Source: Winogradskyella pelagia (lineage in GTDB: Bacteria > Bacteroidota > Bacteroidia > Flavobacteriales > Flavobacteriaceae). Taken from it: a DNA stretch of 64,000 bases. The number at the start of each line of letters is the position of its first letter. Positions within the stretch are counted from its first letter, which is position 1. The stretch lies in assembly GCF_017581965.1 (NCBI RefSeq), contig NZ_JAGEVF010000010.1, positions 1 to 64,000 of the forward strand, written 5' to 3'. Made by a program: the position numbers and the translations under genes. The notes below the pieces were generated by a model that was not told the DNA's origin, ran no database searches, and worked only from the letters and a program-made list of their open reading frames with translations. Below, piece by piece: positions 44,614 to 54,203 of this stretch.

Positions 44614-45905
44614 CCTATTACTCTCTAAATAGAAAAGCACCAGAAACTACATTTAAAGATGCAGTTATAAGAGGATTAGCCCCTGACAAAGGCTTATATT
44701 TCCCTAAGGAAATCAGTCCTCTTCCTAAAGCCTTCTTCGCAACTATTGCACATAAAACTAATCATGAAATAGCCTTTGAAGCTATTAAGCAATTTGTTGG
44801 TACAGAAATACCCGAACCTATTCTCAAATCAATAATTGAAGAAACCCTAAATTTTAATTTCCCAATCATAAACCTTAACGACCAAATATCTATTTTAGAG
44901 TTATTTCATGGGCAAACTATGGCCTTCAAAGATGTAGGAGCAAGATTTATGGCGCGTTGTCTTGGCTTTTTTAACCGAAATAACAATAATGAAGTCACTG
45001 TGTTAGTTGCTACCTCAGGCGACACAGGCGGTGCTGTTGCCAATGGTTTTTTAGGCGTAAAAGGAGTTAATGTTGTTATTCTCTATCCTAGTGGTAAGGT
45101 CAGTAAAATTCAAGAAAAACAATTAACCACTCTGGGTAAAAACATAACCGCTATAGAAGTAGATGGTGTATTTGATGATTGCCAAGATATGGTAAAACGT
45201 GCTTTTGTTGATACAGACCTGACTTCTACCATGCAATTAACCTCAGCAAATTCCATTAATATCGCTCGGTGGTTACCTCAATTATTCTATTATTTATTTG
45301 CCTATAAAGCATTAAAACCAAAATACGATGATATTGTATTCTGTGTGCCAAGTGGCAATTATGGTAATATCTGCGCCGGCATGGTGGCCCAAAAACTTGG
45401 CTTACCCGTAGAGCACTTTGTAGCAGCCAATAATGCCAACGATGCTGTGGTAAGGTATATGGATACAAAAACGTACAATCCAAAACCTTCAATGGCAACT
45501 CTTAGTAACGCCATGGATGTTGGTAATCCAAGTAATTTTGTTAGAATTCAAGAATTATATAACAATTCATTTGAAGATTTAAAATCGCATTTATCCACTT
45601 TTAGTTTTTCGGATACTGAAACCGAAGGAGCAATATTAGAATTATTTAATGCTCATAATTACATCGCAGACCCTCATGGCGCCATTGGTTATTTAGGAGC
45701 TAAAGCTTACCTAAAAAAGAATCCAAAAGCTCATACCGTTGTCTTAGAAACAGCACACCCAACTAAATTTTTAGATGTTGTAAAACGTGTTATACAAAAC
45801 AAAGTTGAAATACCTGTACAAATTAGGGCAATAATGGATAAGCCTAAATCAAGTATTAAAATTGCTACATACAAAGAATTAAAGGCTCTTCTTTTAGAAA
45901 GCTAA
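44610..45905 (+). CDS. thrC: Threonine synthase
   Basis: A 431-residue PLP enzyme converting O-phosphohomoserine to threonine. The PLP lysine is in QTMAFKDVGARFMARCL, near residue 109. The phosphate-binding loop is ATSGDTGGAVANG. The SGNYGNICAG motif lies near 250. It overlaps thrB at the start, and its stop overlaps the bshA stop by four bases on the opposite strand. Completes the operon. Confidence 0.96.
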   Translation: MTYYSLNRKAPETTFKDAVIRGLAPDKGLYFPKEISPLPKAFFATIAHKTNHEIAFEAIKQFVGTEIPEPILKSIIEETLNFNFPIINLNDQISILELFHGQTMAFKDVGARFMARCLGFFNRNNNNEVTVLVATSGDTGGAVANGFLGVKGVNVVILYPSGKVSKIQEKQLTTLGKNITAIEVDGVFDDCQDMVKRAFVDTDLTSTMQLTSANSINIARWLPQLFYYLFAYKALKPKYDDIVFCVPSGNYGNICAGMVAQKLGLPVEHFVAANNANDAVVRYMDTKTYNPKPSMATLSNAMDVGNPSNFVRIQELYNNSFEDLKSHLSTFSFSDTETEGAILELFNAHNYIADPHGAIGYLGAKAYLKKNPKAHTVVLETAHPTKFLDVVKRVIQNKVEIPVQIRAIMDKPKSSIKIATYKELKALLLES

Positions 45906-47038
45906 ACCACAAGAAAACTTTTTAAGGTTTCCTCATATATAGCTTCGTACATAGGAACTATTCTATGAATATCGAATTTGGAAGATTGTGCTTTAGCGTT
46001 GCCCTTGAACTTTTCCAGTGTTTTTAAATCCTTTAAGATTTTAACAGCATTGGCTGACATTGCCTCAACATCTCCAACATCGCTTAAAAAACCAGAAAAT
46101 CCGTTTATATTAACCTCGGGCAAACCACCTGTGTTGGATGAAATTACAGGTGTACTGCTTGCCATGGCTTCTAATGCTGCTAAACCAAAACTTTCAGTTT
46201 CAGATGGTAATAAAAATAAATCGCTAAAGCAGAGTATTCTATCAATTTCGGTGCTATTTCCTAAAAACACTACGCGGTCCGTTATGCCCAACTCATCAAC
46301 TAGCAATTCTGCGGCTTCCTTTTCTGGACCCTCTCCTACCATCATCAATTTAGCAGGCAACTTTTTTTGCACTTCATTAAATACCTTGATAACATCCGGA
46401 ATACGTTTAACCTCCCTAAAGTTACTGATATGCGTAATAATGCGTTCATTATCTTCAGCCATCATGGCACGTTGGCAATCTGTAAAACTACCCAGATGCT
46501 TTTCTAAGTCGATAAAATTAGGTACCACATGGATTGGCCGCTCTATCTCAAAAAGCCTCATTGTATCTTCCTTAAGACTCTGTGATACTGAGGTCACTGC
46601 ATCTGACTTATTAATACTAAAAGTAACAGCAGGTTTATAAAATGGATGACTTCCAACAAGTGTTATATCAGTTCCATGAAGGGTGGTAACTATTGGCACC
46701 AAAACATCTTCATCTAACAACATCTGCTGTGCCATATAAGCCGCATAAGCGTGAGGTATAGCATAGTGCACATGTAAAAGTTCAATACCATGAAGCTTTA
46801 CCATATCCACTAATTTACTAGATAAAGCTAATTCGTAGGGCTGGTAGTGAAATAAAGGGTATTCTGGCACGTGCACCTCATGAAAATGAACGTTATTACC
46901 CAATAATTCTAGACGAACGGGTTGACTGTAGGTTATAAAATGGATTTCATGACCACGCTTAGACAACTCAAGTCCAAGTTCTGTAGCAACAACGCCACTT
47001 CCTCCAAATGTTGGATAGCAAACAATACCTATTTTCAT
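45902..47038 (-). CDS. bshA: N-acetyl-alpha-D-glucosaminyl L-malate synthase BshA
   Basis: A 378-residue GT4 glycosyltransferase for the first step of bacillithiol synthesis. The N-terminal MKIGIVCYPTFGGSGVVATE and the ELGLELSKRGHEIHFITY stretch are diagnostic. The donor-binding GT-B half holds VGEGPEKEAAELL and the closing PSETESFGLAALEAMA motif. Bacillithiol is the usual thiol of Bacteroidota and Firmicutes. It is a single gene convergent with thrC. Confidence 0.93.
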   Translation of the reverse strand: MKIGIVCYPTFGGSGVVATELGLELSKRGHEIHFITYSQPVRLELLGNNVHFHEVHVPEYPLFHYQPYELALSSKLVDMVKLHGIELLHVHYAIPHAYAAYMAQQMLLDEDVLVPIVTTLHGTDITLVGSHPFYKPAVTFSINKSDAVTSVSQSLKEDTMRLFEIERPIHVVPNFIDLEKHLGSFTDCQRAMMAEDNERIITHISNFREVKRIPDVIKVFNEVQKKLPAKLMMVGEGPEKEAAELLVDELGITDRVVFLGNSTEIDRILCFSDLFLLPSETESFGLAALEAMASSTPVISSNTGGLPEVNINGFSGFLSDVGDVEAMSANAVKILKDLKTLEKFKGNAKAQSSKFDIHRIVPMYEAIYEETLKSFLVV

Positions 47039-47119
47039 AATAATTATTACTGTGTATGCGGAAGCAAGTTATTTAAATGTTGACAAACCAAGTAAATTTT
47101 AACGTAATATTCTTATTCG

Positions 47120-50083
47120 CTATTCAATCACCGATTCGTAAATCATTCTTTGTATTTCAGTTCTTATATTTTCTCTTAGCAGCAAGTTTTTACCCGCTTC
47201 AGGAAATGTTCTGTTGGCGAGAAAAACATATACAATTTGTTCTTCTGGATCTGCCCAAGCATATGTGCCTGTAAAGCCAGAGTGGCCAAAGCTTGTCATT
47301 GAAATACATCCACAGGTCGGACCTTCCTCTCCCAACTGAGGCTTATCAAAACCTACACCACGCCTGTTATCTGCATGGCAATAATGGCATTCGTTGAATT
47401 TATCTATAGTTTCTGGGTTCAAATAGCGCTTACCACCGTAATATCCCTTTTGCAAATACATTTGCATAATTTTTGCAACATCGTTGGCGTTGCTGAATAT
47501 TCCTGCATGCCCGCCAATACCACCCTGCATTGCCGCTCCCATATCATGCACATAACCATGCACCTTTTTATATCGGTAGTAATTATCCACCTCTGTTGGA
47601 ACAATATCCCTTAAACTAAATTTGTCCCTTGGATTATAGGTGGTGTAATTTGCGCCAAGCGACTTATAAAAACGATCTTGAGTTATTTCGTGTAGTGATT
47701 TATCATAGAATCCTTCTAGATAGTTTTTTAAAATGTAATAAGGTAAATCACTGTAACGATACCTCAATCTTGAGAGAAGGTCGCTTTCCCTAATTATTTT
47801 TTGAATAGAATCTTGGTAATCATTTCGCATGAAGAGTGTGTTTGTAACTTCAATACTGAAATTTTTAGAAGGTTTTTGTCGGTAATATTTTACGTCAGGT
47901 TTCTTAGTTACCGTATCTAAAGTTGCATAGTAGAAGGGAATCCAAGGCTTTAAACGTGCGTAATGCGATAACATTTCTTTTAATGTTATGTCCTTTTTAT
48001 TGGTGTTCTTGTAGTCATACATCAATGAACCCAATTTGGAATCCAAGGACACTGACCCTTGTTGCTCCAACTCCATCAATACGGGTAAGGTGGCCAATAT
48101 TTTAGTTAATGATGCTACGTCATAAACATCATCAAAATCAACCTTGTTTTTTTTAGCATAAGTATGGAATCCAAAATTCTTGTTATAGACAACCTTTCCT
48201 TTTCTTGCTACTAAGAGCTGGATACCTGGAGTCATTTTTTTTGAAATCGCATAATCGGCAACAGAATCTAGTTTCGCTAACTTTTTAGAATCCATTCCAA
48301 CACGTTCTGGCAAAGTGTAACCTAAGGCATTTATTGCCGTAAACGAATCACCCGAACCGACAGGGAAAAACTGACCAACACTAACTGGCAATTTCCCTTT
48401 TGCTCCAATAGCACCGAATAAAAGCTGAGCAGACTTCTGTTGCGACATAGGACTGTTTTGATAGCTCATTACAATACCCTCTACATTTTCTAAAGACAAT
48501 AAGTCGTTTAATGCGTAAGGTTTGGCAAAAACATCAAGGATCACAGTATTGGTTCTTGCAATTTCATAAAGCCAACCCATTTCCTTACGGGTGAATTTAT
48601 AACCTTTCCAAGGTGATTCATTTGATTTATGAAATCCAATAATCACTGTATTATAATTTTGCAATTTTGTAATCAAACCATCTAGCTGTTCCGCTTTGAT
48701 ATGGTGAACCTTTGTGTATTTTTTGAGTTCATTATAAAATATAGACCCATCGTCATCTCCTAACGACACATAGGCAATATTCTTGGTTTCTAGTTCTCGG
48801 AGCGGTAACAAAGAACTTTTGTTTTTTACCACTGTTATTGCATTTTCCATGAGTTCCTCATAAAGAATATCGTCTTTAAGACGATTTAAATCCTTACTCA
48901 AATTAGCCAAGCCAATTGGACTGTACTCATTAAGGCCAACTTTATATTTAGCCATTAAAATCTTCTTTACAGAATGTGAAAGGCGCTCTTCGCTAATAAC
49001 GCCACTTTTAAAAGCTTCAATGAATGCGTTTATTCCTTTTTCTGGATTTTCTGACATAAGCATAACATCATTTCCCGCTAAAAATGCCATTAAATCAATC
49101 TCACCACCTTTTTTGAGTGATTTAGCTCCTAAACCATCAACATCCTTTTCTATGTAATCTGCAGCGCCCTTCATTGTTAATGCATCTGTAAAGATTAAAC
49201 CGTTAAAGCCAAGTTTATCCTTTAAAATATCAGTAACTATATACTTAGACAATGAAGAAGGAAAACCACTTCTTGTCTCTAAACTAGGTACGTTAAGGTG
49301 AGCTACCATGATACTCGATAGTCCCTTTGGTATTAAAGTGCGGTAAGGATAAAGTTCTACGGAATCTATTCGTTCTTTATTGAATGAAACTGTTGGAAGT
49401 GTTTTATGGGAATCATCTTCTGTATCGCCGTGCCCGGGAAAGTGTTTTGCATTTGCCAAAACTCCAGCGTTTTGCATCCCCTTCATAAAGGCTAGGGATT
49501 TTTGGGTAACATTAATTTTATCTTCACCAAAAGAACGGTTACCAATAATTGGATTTTTAGGGTTGGTATTGATATCAACAACAGGAGCAAAATTAAAGTG
49601 CACACCTAACCGCCTGCAGTGCTCACCTATGTGCTGACCTGTTCTTTCAATGAGCTTAGCATCAGTCACAGCTCCTAATGTCATGTTCCATGGAAAGGCA
49701 TAAGTAGAATCTAAGCGCATGCTTAATCCCCATTCTGCATCCATACCAATGAGTAATTTCACCTTTGAAGCAGCTTGAAATTCATTATTTAATTTAGCCT
49801 GTCTATACGGCCCTCCCTTTGAGAATATAATACCACCAATATGTTTATTTTTTATAAGATTTACAATTTGATTTTTATGGTTAACACTTTTGTTAGAAAA
49901 AGCCTGAATCATGAACAATTGACCTATACGCTCTTCCAAGGTCATAGTATTGTATAAACTGTCTACCCATTTTTGCTGTTCCACATTATCGTCGGTTAAC
50001 AACGGATTAAATGCTTTCTCTTGAGAAAAACCAAACTGGATAAACGAAAAAATCAGAATGAGGGCTGTGTAACGCATTGACAT
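47120..50083 (-). CDS. Fusion of GH3 glycosidase and serine hydrolase, secreted
   Basis: A 987-residue protein with an SPI signal (RYTALILIFSFIQFGFSQ). Residues of about 35-570 form a glycoside hydrolase family 3 enzyme of the NagZ type: NAKHFPGHGDTEDDSHKTLP near 210-229, and IFTDALTMKGA near 298. Residues of about 600-985 are a beta-lactamase-like hydrolase with SLTK (in YDVASLTKIL), a tyrosine motif, and GHSGFTGTYAWADP near 934. In this fold the first half should remove N-acetylhexosamine from wall fragments and the second could act on peptide stems, so the fusion suits peptidoglycan turnover. An alternative start lies two codons later. Confidence 0.9.
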   Translation of the reverse strand: MSMRYTALILIFSFIQFGFSQEKAFNPLLTDDNVEQQKWVDSLYNTMTLEERIGQLFMIQAFSNKSVNHKNQIVNLIKNKHIGGIIFSKGGPYRQAKLNNEFQAASKVKLLIGMDAEWGLSMRLDSTYAFPWNMTLGAVTDAKLIERTGQHIGEHCRRLGVHFNFAPVVDINTNPKNPIIGNRSFGEDKINVTQKSLAFMKGMQNAGVLANAKHFPGHGDTEDDSHKTLPTVSFNKERIDSVELYPYRTLIPKGLSSIMVAHLNVPSLETRSGFPSSLSKYIVTDILKDKLGFNGLIFTDALTMKGAADYIEKDVDGLGAKSLKKGGEIDLMAFLAGNDVMLMSENPEKGINAFIEAFKSGVISEERLSHSVKKILMAKYKVGLNEYSPIGLANLSKDLNRLKDDILYEELMENAITVVKNKSSLLPLRELETKNIAYVSLGDDDGSIFYNELKKYTKVHHIKAEQLDGLITKLQNYNTVIIGFHKSNESPWKGYKFTRKEMGWLYEIARTNTVILDVFAKPYALNDLLSLENVEGIVMSYQNSPMSQQKSAQLLFGAIGAKGKLPVSVGQFFPVGSGDSFTAINALGYTLPERVGMDSKKLAKLDSVADYAISKKMTPGIQLLVARKGKVVYNKNFGFHTYAKKNKVDFDDVYDVASLTKILATLPVLMELEQQGSVSLDSKLGSLMYDYKNTNKKDITLKEMLSHYARLKPWIPFYYATLDTVTKKPDVKYYRQKPSKNFSIEVTNTLFMRNDYQDSIQKIIRESDLLSRLRYRYSDLPYYILKNYLEGFYDKSLHEITQDRFYKSLGANYTTYNPRDKFSLRDIVPTEVDNYYRYKKVHGYVHDMGAAMQGGIGGHAGIFSNANDVAKIMQMYLQKGYYGGKRYLNPETIDKFNECHYCHADNRRGVGFDKPQLGEEGPTCGCISMTSFGHSGFTGTYAWADPEEQIVYVFLANRTFPEAGKNLLLRENIRTEIQRMIYESVIE

Positions 50084-50201
50084 AATAGATATACGTAGGT
50101 TAACGAATATAATGCCAAATTAGCATATTTAAGAGGAAGTAAAAAACCTTTAAGAATGTTTTATTAACCGTGTAACCAACAGAATTTAGCTGGTTATGCT
50201 T

Positions 50202-51422
50202 TTATAACAAATCGATATGCCGATCGTGATAACCTAGAAGGTACAGAATACCATCTAGTCCAATACTCGAGATAGAACTTTGAGCATTATCCTTAACCTT
50301 AGGTTTTGCATGAAATGCTATACCCAAACCTGCTACATCAAGCATTTCGAGGTCATTGGCCCCATCACCAACAGCTATGGTCTGCGCAATATCAATGCCT
50401 TCTTTTTCTGCTAATAACCTCAGGTACTCAGCTTTCTTGGCTCCATTGACTATATCGCCTACATAACCGCCAGTCAATACACCGTCCTTTATCTCTAATT
50501 GATTGGCGTAAACATAATCTATATCTAATTTTTCCTTTAAATAATTTCCGAAATATGAAAACCCACCAGACAATATAGCCGTTTTAAAACCATAATTATG
50601 TAAAGTATCTATTAAGCGCCTTGCACCTTTAGTAATTGGCAAATTAACAGCAACCTGATGAAGAACATCTTCACTAAGACCCTTTAAAAGTTTCATGCGC
50701 CTTTTAAAACTTTCATTAAAATCTATTTCACCTTGCATAGCCATTTCCGTAATTGCTTTTACCTCCTTACCTACTCCAGCCAACTCGGCCAATTCATCTA
50801 TGACTTCTGTTTGAATTAGGGTGGAATCCATATCAAAACAAACTAAACGCCTGTTTCTTCGAAAGATATTATCTTCCTGAAACGCAATATCCACATCTAA
50901 TTCTCTAGATATTTCAACAAATCTTGCTGTAAAAGAAGATTTATCTTCAATCCTTCCTCTTACTGACAACTGTATTGAAGCACGCGGATATTCCTCTGGC
51001 TTTATTAGAGATAAACGTCCCGTCAATCTTTTTATGGAGTCTATATTTAGATTTTTTTCAGATACTACTTTAGTGACTTCGGAAATTTGCTCTGCAGAAA
51101 GGCGCTCTCCAAGAATAGTAATTATATAACGGTCTTTGCCCTGAAGACCAACCCAATCTTCATAACCTTCGGAGCTAATAGGTGTAAATTTTGCTGTAAT
51201 ACCTAATTCATAGGCCTTAAAAAGTAAATCTTTGAGTACAGAAGCTGATTTTTTCCCGGATTTAATTTCAAACAGAATACCCAAAGACAGGGTGTCGTGA
51301 ATGTTTGCTTGGCCTATATCTAAAACTTTAGCACCGTATTCAGCCAGAACGCTTGTTAAACCAGAGGTTAGGCCAGGTTTATCTTGACCGGAAATATTTA
51401 ATAAAAAGATGTCAGTACCCAA
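50202..51422 (-). CDS. serB: Phosphoserine phosphatase with ACT domains
   Basis: 406 residues from a TTG at 51422 (MGTDIFLLNISGQDKPGLTS), chosen because that is where homology begins. A longer frame to 51533 overlaps the upstream gene by 49 bp and adds unrelated residues. Two ACT domains (1-170) are followed by a HAD phosphatase: CFDMDSTLIQTEVIDELAEL with the DxDST motif, a lysine in KGARRL, and VGDGANDLEML. It makes L-serine from phosphoserine. Length suits the family. Confidence 0.9.
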   Translation of the reverse strand: MGTDIFLLNISGQDKPGLTSGLTSVLAEYGAKVLDIGQANIHDTLSLGILFEIKSGKKSASVLKDLLFKAYELGITAKFTPISSEGYEDWVGLQGKDRYIITILGERLSAEQISEVTKVVSEKNLNIDSIKRLTGRLSLIKPEEYPRASIQLSVRGRIEDKSSFTARFVEISRELDVDIAFQEDNIFRRNRRLVCFDMDSTLIQTEVIDELAELAGVGKEVKAITEMAMQGEIDFNESFKRRMKLLKGLSEDVLHQVAVNLPITKGARRLIDTLHNYGFKTAILSGGFSYFGNYLKEKLDIDYVYANQLEIKDGVLTGGYVGDIVNGAKKAEYLRLLAEKEGIDIAQTIAVGDGANDLEMLDVAGLGIAFHAKPKVKDNAQSSISSIGLDGILYLLGYHDRHIDLL

Positions 51423-51484
51423 GATTATTTTTTTTGAAGTATGAAAATGAGTGTTCCGTAATACATATAAAAAAATTAGCCAGT

Positions 51485-51970
51485 TTAATTTAAAAATCGC
51501 CCATGCCAGCTCTGACTCGCAGGTACTTCCCAATTCTCATTAAACTCGGCGATATTTGTTACTAGATTATTAAAAACAATGGTGTTTTTAGAAACGGCCT
51601 TATCCTTGGCCATCTTTCTAAAATCCTTCAATGGTTTGTAGGCCACATACTCGCCTTGTTTATATGACACATTCATTTTATCCATTAAATCCACATTATA
51701 TTTATGTTCCAAGTTTTGAATAAAGCGCACCGAAGCGTCAATTGAGCAACCAGTAGCATTATTTAAGTTTTGGTTTAATGCCAGCACTATAAAACGCTTA
51801 TAAACAATTTTATACCCTGACTGCAAATTCTTTCCATGTGCAGTCCAAGATGCTATAAAATCGTCTAGATGCGTTGTTATTTCTTTTATTTCATCATCAG
51901 TAAATGAACGGCTACACTGATAAATCCAAACTCTAGACTCGAGCGGTAATTTTTCAAAATCTACTAACAT
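51485..51970 (-). CDS. Conserved flavobacterial protein of unknown function
   Basis: A 161-residue cytosolic protein. It begins MLVDFEKLPLESRVWIYQCS and holds CSIDASVRFIQNLEHKYNVD near 95-114. Proteins like this are often mislabelled as ABC transporter ATPases, but no Walker motif is present. It is conserved next to serB in this kind of organism. Function unknown. Confidence 0.6.
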   Translation of the reverse strand: MLVDFEKLPLESRVWIYQCSRSFTDDEIKEITTHLDDFIASWTAHGKNLQSGYKIVYKRFIVLALNQNLNNATGCSIDASVRFIQNLEHKYNVDLMDKMNVSYKQGEYVAYKPLKDFRKMAKDKAVSKNTIVFNNLVTNIAEFNENWEVPASQSWHGRFLN

Positions 51971-52006
51971 AATTAAGAAGAAAATATTTGCGTCAAAAAT
52001 ACAGAT

Positions 52007-53509
52007 TTACATCCAATTTTTGTTTTGAGACTCAACCAAATACAAGATAAAGTTAGAAATTTCTACAGCCTCTGTTTTATCAATATGTGGGATTGTTATA
52101 GACTTAGAGGCTGAATGCACCGTTAACGAGGCCAGTCGTCTTCGTTTCTGGAAAATAGTCTGCTTAATTTCAACAGCTTGAGTTTTATGAACCTCTAAAT
52201 ATTTTGAGATAGTCTCTATCAATCCACCACCGCCAAGGACGATATAATTTTCGTCAACGTGGTAGTAAGTTTTTTTATACATATAGTAGGTATTCAACGC
52301 AATGTAAAGCAGAAATATAAGGTTGAGAAGTAAAAACTCTGCAGGGAGAAAATAAAGTCCAATATTGACTACAAGTAAAATTATTGAGTTTATCCATAAC
52401 CTCTTGTATACAATATAAATATTTGGCTTGTGCCTTACTAGGCGATTAAGACCTTTAGGATAAAACTGTTCTAACAACTCATAGATTTGGCTGTGATTAA
52501 GTCCAACGATACTGAACTTAAGTTGCTGCTTTTTGTTTGCCATCGCCTGAGTAAAGGAGAGCTTATACAATCCAAGAGCCTTTTTTAACTTGTTGGTTGA
52601 TACTGTCGTTGTCTGAATACGACTAGATGTAAGACCTAAATTTATTTTGTTAAATAGTCCTTTTGATATTTCTAATCCATTAGCCTTGCGCAATACAGTT
52701 AAATTAAAATTTTGGACAAACATTCTTATCATCGAAAAGAAAAAGGATACCACTAACAAAATGCCTAGAAGCGTAAGGTTAAAAAGCAAAAGTGCCATCA
52801 TGGACTCACTTTCTAACTGAAACCACTCTCTGAAGCGCTCAGCAAATTCTACATTATCAACAAACTCCTTAAGGTCTTGGTATATCCCAACTAAGAATGC
52901 AAAAATCAGTATAAAGCTTTTTAAATGATTTTCACTAATGCCTTCTAACAATAATTTCTTTATGGAAGCTTTAAAATATACTTCCTCTTCTACATTAGAA
53001 TCTTCACTGCTTTCAGTTAAACCTTGTTCTTTAGCCCCAACCAATAGCAGTTTTTTAAGCGCCAAAGCTTTTGGTCTAGACAAGGCTGTAATTTCAATTT
53101 CTGTTTTGTCATCGCCAGCTGTTTCAATGGATAGTGAAACTACATCTATTAGCTGTTGCAGCAGGTTCTGCTTTATATATACATTCTGAATTCTAGAAAA
53201 GGATACTGAAATTTCCTCCTTATTGATAATTCCTTTTTTAAGAAAGAAATACTCTTCCCTTATATAGAACTTAAAATTCAGAAAACGTAAAATTGCTATA
53301 AACAGAAAGAAAACTACTATAGCTGCAATAGATAAAACAAATTTTGGCTGTGTAAAATCGGGGCCCTTACCAGACTGCAAGTATTTTAGAAGTAAGGCAG
53401 CACTCGCAATAAGTATTCCTTTACTTACTTTATATACACTTACTCCAAAAATAACAACTATACCCTTGACAGATTGCCTAGACGGATTGTTAAAATTAAA
53501 CGCGGTCAT
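52007..53509 (-). CDS. PH domain-containing membrane protein, YdbT-like
   Basis: A 500-residue membrane protein with about six hydrophobic segments and three bacterial PH (bPH2) modules in the loops: FKFYIREEYFFLKKGIINKE near 90-109, a second after the membrane pair around 270-340, and a third near 410-490 ending in a SKSITIPHID stretch. It overlaps the shorter PH protein gene by 14 bp and should form a complex with it. Role unknown; the two-gene arrangement is standard. Confidence 0.75.
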   Translation of the reverse strand: MTAFNFNNPSRQSVKGIVVIFGVSVYKVSKGILIASAALLLKYLQSGKGPDFTQPKFVLSIAAIVVFFLFIAILRFLNFKFYIREEYFFLKKGIINKEEISVSFSRIQNVYIKQNLLQQLIDVVSLSIETAGDDKTEIEITALSRPKALALKKLLLVGAKEQGLTESSEDSNVEEEVYFKASIKKLLLEGISENHLKSFILIFAFLVGIYQDLKEFVDNVEFAERFREWFQLESESMMALLLFNLTLLGILLVVSFFFSMIRMFVQNFNLTVLRKANGLEISKGLFNKINLGLTSSRIQTTTVSTNKLKKALGLYKLSFTQAMANKKQQLKFSIVGLNHSQIYELLEQFYPKGLNRLVRHKPNIYIVYKRLWINSIILLVVNIGLYFLPAEFLLLNLIFLLYIALNTYYMYKKTYYHVDENYIVLGGGGLIETISKYLEVHKTQAVEIKQTIFQKRRRLASLTVHSASKSITIPHIDKTEAVEISNFILYLVESQNKNWM

Positions 53510-54011
53510 TTATGATTTGCGTTAAATGTGCATATTGACGCTCTGCTATGTCCATAGGTAGACCACGAATGGCAAGGTCTCCACCTGATTCACCTGCAGA
53601 ATATATTTTCAAAGTAGATAAACCGAATTTCCTGGCTAAAAATGATCGCCTTATTTCTAAATGCTGGATTCTATTGTATGGTAATGTTATGATTTTGGTA
53701 ACCAAATAACCATGTGTATAGGTCATATCTTGTTCCCGAATTGCATATTTACGATTCTTAAAACCTAAATAATAAATCAACATGACTATGAGCCCAACAA
53801 CAACCAAAACCCCTTGTAGATAAAATGCAAAATGACTAAAGCCATCATCTTCTGACACCCATCTCGCAAAAGTTAAACCTCCAACTGCACCGACGAATAT
53901 GGTGCCAATATTTATTATTAAAATATAGAGAAAATTTTTATGGATTGGAATTAATTCTAATTCCTCCAGACTAGGAAGGGTATTAATATCTATTTGATTA
54001 TTAGAAAACAT
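53496..54011 (-). CDS. PH domain-containing membrane protein, YdbS-like
   Basis: A 171-residue protein with two membrane segments (about 28-48 and 65-88) and a C-terminal bPH2 domain (KYAIREQDMTYTHGYLVTK, then LPYNRIQHLEIRRSFLARK and GLSTLKIYSAGESGG). Pairs with the YdbT-like protein and overlaps it. Starts one base before the previous gene stop in the minus-strand operon. Confidence 0.8.
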   Translation of the reverse strand: MFSNNQIDINTLPSLEELELIPIHKNFLYILIINIGTIFVGAVGGLTFARWVSEDDGFSHFAFYLQGVLVVVGLIVMLIYYLGFKNRKYAIREQDMTYTHGYLVTKIITLPYNRIQHLEIRRSFLARKFGLSTLKIYSAGESGGDLAIRGLPMDIAERQYAHLTQIINDRV

Positions 54012-54203
54012 TTATTTCCTTTTATTTATAAGGTAGTATCTTCTAAACCCACCTGTGACAGCAAAAAACAGAAACCAAAACGGAGCGTAATTCCAGTTTA
54101 ATAATCCATTTTTAAAATAGGTTAGCACTAATAAAACGAAAGACCAGAACAATCCATTTTTAAGTGCCGATATTAGTATTGCCTTTCTATTTGAGGCTTC
54201 CAC
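54012..54203 (-). CDS. Small membrane protein
   Basis: A 63-residue protein with two hydrophobic segments (about 16-32 and 39-52) and a positively charged tail (RRYYLINKRK). It shares one base with the preceding Fe-S protein gene and abuts the PH gene, so it belongs to the operon. Function unknown. Confidence 0.55.
   Translation of the reverse strand: MEASNRKAILISALKNGLFWSFVLLVLTYFKNGLLNWNYAPFWFLFFAVTGGFRRYYLINKRK

Noticed and set aside
45978-46640. + strand frame of 220 codons inside bshA
   Set aside because: Long only because of codon pattern on the other strand, where bshA is clear.
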